Shown here: one piece after another, positions 6,064 through 7,607 of the stretch
Position numbering within the stretch: position 1 is the stretch's first letter
Layout of the letters: the number at the start of each line of letters is the position of its first letter
Assembly: GCA_017430945.1 (NCBI GenBank)
Contig: JAFRMB010000026.1
Coordinates: forward strand, 1-7,607
Direction of reading: 5' to 3'
Length of the DNA stretch: 7,607 nt
From: Clostridia bacterium
GTDB taxonomy: Bacteria > Bacillota_A > Clostridia > Christensenellales > Aristaeellaceae
Made by a program: the position numbers and the translations under genes
Notes under the pieces: model-generated
What the model was told of the DNA's origin: nothing
The model's input: the letters and a program-made list of their open reading frames with translations, nothing else
Database searches by the model: none

Positions 6064-7287
6064 CTATCCGCCCGGCCGAAGCCAGATCCGGTTGGTCGCG
6101 TAGCGCACCCCGTCGATGGCGTGGTTGTTCGCGTCCGGGAAGACGTCCACAGGCTCGCCGGCGCGGTCGCGCTCGTATTCGTATTCGGAGAACTCCCGGG
6201 CCGCCCACGGGCAGCGCACGGGGTCGATGACGATCTCCCGCAGCCCCTGCAGCCACTTCATGCTGGCGCGCACGCTGCCGGGCCCCTTGGTAGCCGCCAC
6301 GCAGCGCATGCCGAAGGACCGCATGTCGCTCACGCTCTTGAGCTCCGACGAGTCGGCGATGACCTCCTCGTCCCGCGTCAAGCCCTTCTTCGCCACCAGA
6401 TAATTGAAGACGTCGCGGTTCGACGCCTTGTTGGTGCGGTATTCGTCGTATATGGTCAGGCGCCCGTCGTGGTAGGCGCAGCGCACGAAGTGCAGCGGAT
6501 CCGGGAACCAGCCCCAGTCCAGCCCGGCGTACGTGCGCTCGAAGCCGCGGATCTCCTCGTCGATGACCTCGCGCAGCACCACGTTCTCGAACACCTGCCC
6601 GCCGGTGCCGGTGGCCTCGCCCATGTACATGTGCCGGTAGGCGCGCTCGTTGGTGTCGCGCAGCGTCTCGGCCTGGCTGATGAAGTCCCGCCCGATCCAC
6701 TCCGGCGGAAGGTCCAGATACGTGCTGTGGTGCACCAGGCGGTCCGGCACCGGCGCGAGCACCTCGCGGTTGATCCAGTTGCGCGCCGACATCGGCGGGT
6801 TGTAGCTGAGGATCGTGACCGGCCGCTGCTCGGCCTGGCCGCGCACGGTGCTGGCCTTGATGGTGCGGATGTCGTCGATGCCCAGGAACTCCGCGGCCTC
6901 CTCGAACCACAGATAACCGAAGTAGCCCTTCGCCAGCGTGATGGACTTCGACTTCGCCGGGTCGTCCGCGCCGCGGAACAGGATGCGCTGCCCGGTCGGC
7001 TTGAAGCGGATCTCCAGCGGGCTCAGCCGGAAGCTGCACCAGGGCCGCAGCCCCAGCGCGCCGATCGCCTTCACGAACTCCTCGTATACCGACTGGCGCA
7101 GCGTCGCCGCCACCCGGCGGTACACGATGGCCGATGCCAGCGGGTGCTGCAGCATCCCCAGCAGGATCTTGCGCGCCACGAACACGCTCTTGCCGCTGCC
7201 GCGCCCGCCCTTCAGCCAGTACTCGGCGTGAGCGGCCCGGTCGATGTCCAGGGAGAGGGCGTTGAAGTTGTCACTCCAGGCTTTCAT
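6064..7287 (-). CDS. terL: Terminase large subunit (PBSX-like ATPase and nuclease)
   Basis: A 407-residue DNA-packaging motor: the N-terminal ATPase translocates DNA into the prohead and the C-terminal RNase H-like nuclease cuts it. Visible motifs are Walker A GGRGSGKS (27-34), a Walker B-type strand YLWFEE (125-130, E129/E130), the coupling motif SYNPP (161-165), and acidic nuclease residues in GLDWG (D257), ADSS (D312) and HAID (D392). The length is normal for the PBSX terminase family. The ATG at 7287 has GGAGG 6 bases upstream and overlaps the stop of a short basic reading frame as ATGA. The first 28 codons lie inside a 190-bp tandem repeat whose second copy encodes a variant of this N terminus. 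The gene itself reads intact. No small subunit gene is seen upstream within the window. Confidence 0.95.
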   Translation of the reverse strand: MKAWSDNFNALSLDIDRAAHAEYWLKGGRGSGKSVFVARKILLGMLQHPLASAIVYRRVAATLRQSVYEEFVKAIGALGLRPWCSFRLSPLEIRFKPTGQRILFRGADDPAKSKSITLAKGYFGYLWFEEAAEFLGIDDIRTIKASTVRGQAEQRPVTILSYNPPMSARNWINREVLAPVPDRLVHHSTYLDLPPEWIGRDFISQAETLRDTNERAYRHMYMGEATGTGGQVFENVVLREVIDEEIRGFERTYAGLDWGWFPDPLHFVRCAYHDGRLTIYDEYRTNKASNRDVFNYLVAKKGLTRDEEVIADSSELKSVSDMRSFGMRCVAATKGPGSVRASMKWLQGLREIVIDPVRCPWAAREFSEYEYERDRAGEPVDVFPDANNHAIDGVRYATNRIWLRPGG

Positions 7288-7349
7288 CTTTTCCTCCCGG
7301 CTGAAGGTTTCGGGCGCGTCTTGCCGATCCGCCCCTTTGGGGCGCTCAT
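7284..7349 (-). CDS. Short basic reading frame coupled to the terminase start (21 codons or longer)
   Basis: A reading frame (MSAPKGRIGKTRPKP... ending RKR) whose TGA overlaps the terminase ATG as ATGA. It is strongly basic (K and R rich). It could be the end of a longer upstream protein such as the terminase small subunit, since the frame stays open to 7469, or a spurious frame in GC-rich DNA. The repeat copy at 7474-7539 encodes the same peptide with one change near its end (SAGRKR to SARRKR). No convincing ribosome binding site is seen before its ATG. Confidence 0.3.
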   Translation of the reverse strand: MSAPKGRIGKTRPKPSAGRKR

Positions 7350-7477
7350 GGCTGCGCTTGCGCCCTCAGCCCTCCCGTTGGTCGGGCGCTCCCTCCGCCC
7401 TTCAGCCAGTACTCGGCGTGAGCGGCCCGGTCGATGTCCAGGGAGAGGGCGTTGAAGTTGCTTGACCATGCTATCAT
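7346..7477 (-). pseudogene. Truncated duplicate of the terminase large subunit N terminus
   Basis: The second repeat copy encodes MIAWSSNFNALSLDIDRAAH and continues to WLKGG, matching residues 1-28 of the adjacent terminase with changes K2I and D6S. It then leaves the gene exactly at the Walker A motif (GGRGSGKS becomes GGGSARPT) and stops 15 codons later at TGA. The fragment has the same GGAGG site before its ATG, so it may be translated as a 43-residue peptide, but it lacks every catalytic motif. Its stop overlaps the ATG of the short basic reading frame as ATGA. Confidence 0.75.
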
Positions 7478-7607
7478 CTTTTCCTCCTGGCTGAAGGTTT
7501 CGGGCGCGTCTTGCCGATCCGCCCCTTTGGGGCGCTCATGGCTGCGCTTGCGCCCTCAGCCCTCCCGTTGGTCGGGCGCTCCCTCCGCCCTTCAGCCAGT
7601 ACTCGGC

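Larger units (their letters stand above)
7205..7607. repeat. 190-bp tandem repeat, two full copies plus 23 bases of a third
   Basis: Bases 7205-7394, 7395-7584 and 7585-7607 are direct repeats with a period of exactly 190. The full copies differ at only eight positions, all within 7271-7298 against 7461-7488, around the terminase start codon; the other bases are identical. Each unit holds the first 28 terminase codons, its ribosome binding site and about 95 bases of upstream sequence. That upstream part includes a hairpin (CGCCCC-TTT-GGGGCG, 7330-7344) and several GAGGG motifs. The period is not a multiple of three, so no frame is kept across copies. The array continues to the window edge, so the true copy number is unknown. 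Confidence 0.95.

Noticed and set aside
4539..6230. Long plus-strand frame (563 codons) opposite the portal gene, and a similar one at 5959-7455
   Set aside because: Both are antisense shadows of the portal and terminase genes, with arginine/alanine/leucine-rich translations and no recognisable motifs.
7205..7607. CRISPR array or diversity-generating retroelement as the explanation of the repeats
   Set aside because: Units are 190 bp with no short repeat/variable spacer pattern. No reverse transcriptase is present, and the differences are not adenine-specific substitutions but include changes at all base types.

Overview
The window holds most of the head (capsid) module of a tailed, siphovirus-type phage or prophage, read entirely on the minus strand. 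From right to left the order is terminase large subunit, portal, minor capsid protein, scaffold, major capsid protein and head-tail connector. This gene set (a PBSX-like terminase, a minor capsid protein 2 family protein, a GP20-like scaffold), strong AGGAGG-type ribosome binding sites and high G+C (about 68% in one 60-base stretch counted by hand) suggest a phage of a high-GC gut-type Clostridia host. That host assignment is inference.

The core genes are tightly packed (gaps of 3 to 21 bases) and look like one late operon. The terminase pumps DNA through the portal into a shell made from the major capsid protein on the scaffold, the minor capsid protein sits at the portal vertex, and the connector closes the head for tail joining.

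The most interesting region is about 2530-3530. Here G+C drops to roughly 40-48% (hand counts of two 60-base stretches). The minor capsid protein carries an extra C-terminal domain of about 210 residues with a JAB/JAMM (RadC-like) metallopeptidase signature. Its end overlaps a 60-residue TTG-start gene with a perfect ribosome binding site. Then come a terminator, a 41-residue single-pass membrane protein gene not in the supplied list of reading frames, and a second terminator. The layout resembles a MuF-type polymorphic toxin cassette or phage 'moron' set into the capsid operon, with the two small genes as candidate immunity or exclusion partners.

Both ends of the window are disturbed. At the left, an IS3-family transposase (orfA with a T TTT TTC slippery site leading into a truncated orfB) begins within a few bases of the end of the connector gene, and no inverted repeat is visible at the seam. 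At the right, a 190-bp unit carrying the first 28 codons of the terminase gene is tandemly repeated (two full copies plus 23 bases). Eight mismatches between the full copies all fall in 28 bases around the start codon. The terminase small subunit, expected upstream, is not seen. These ends may reflect real rearrangement or assembly problems in a repeat-bounded contig.
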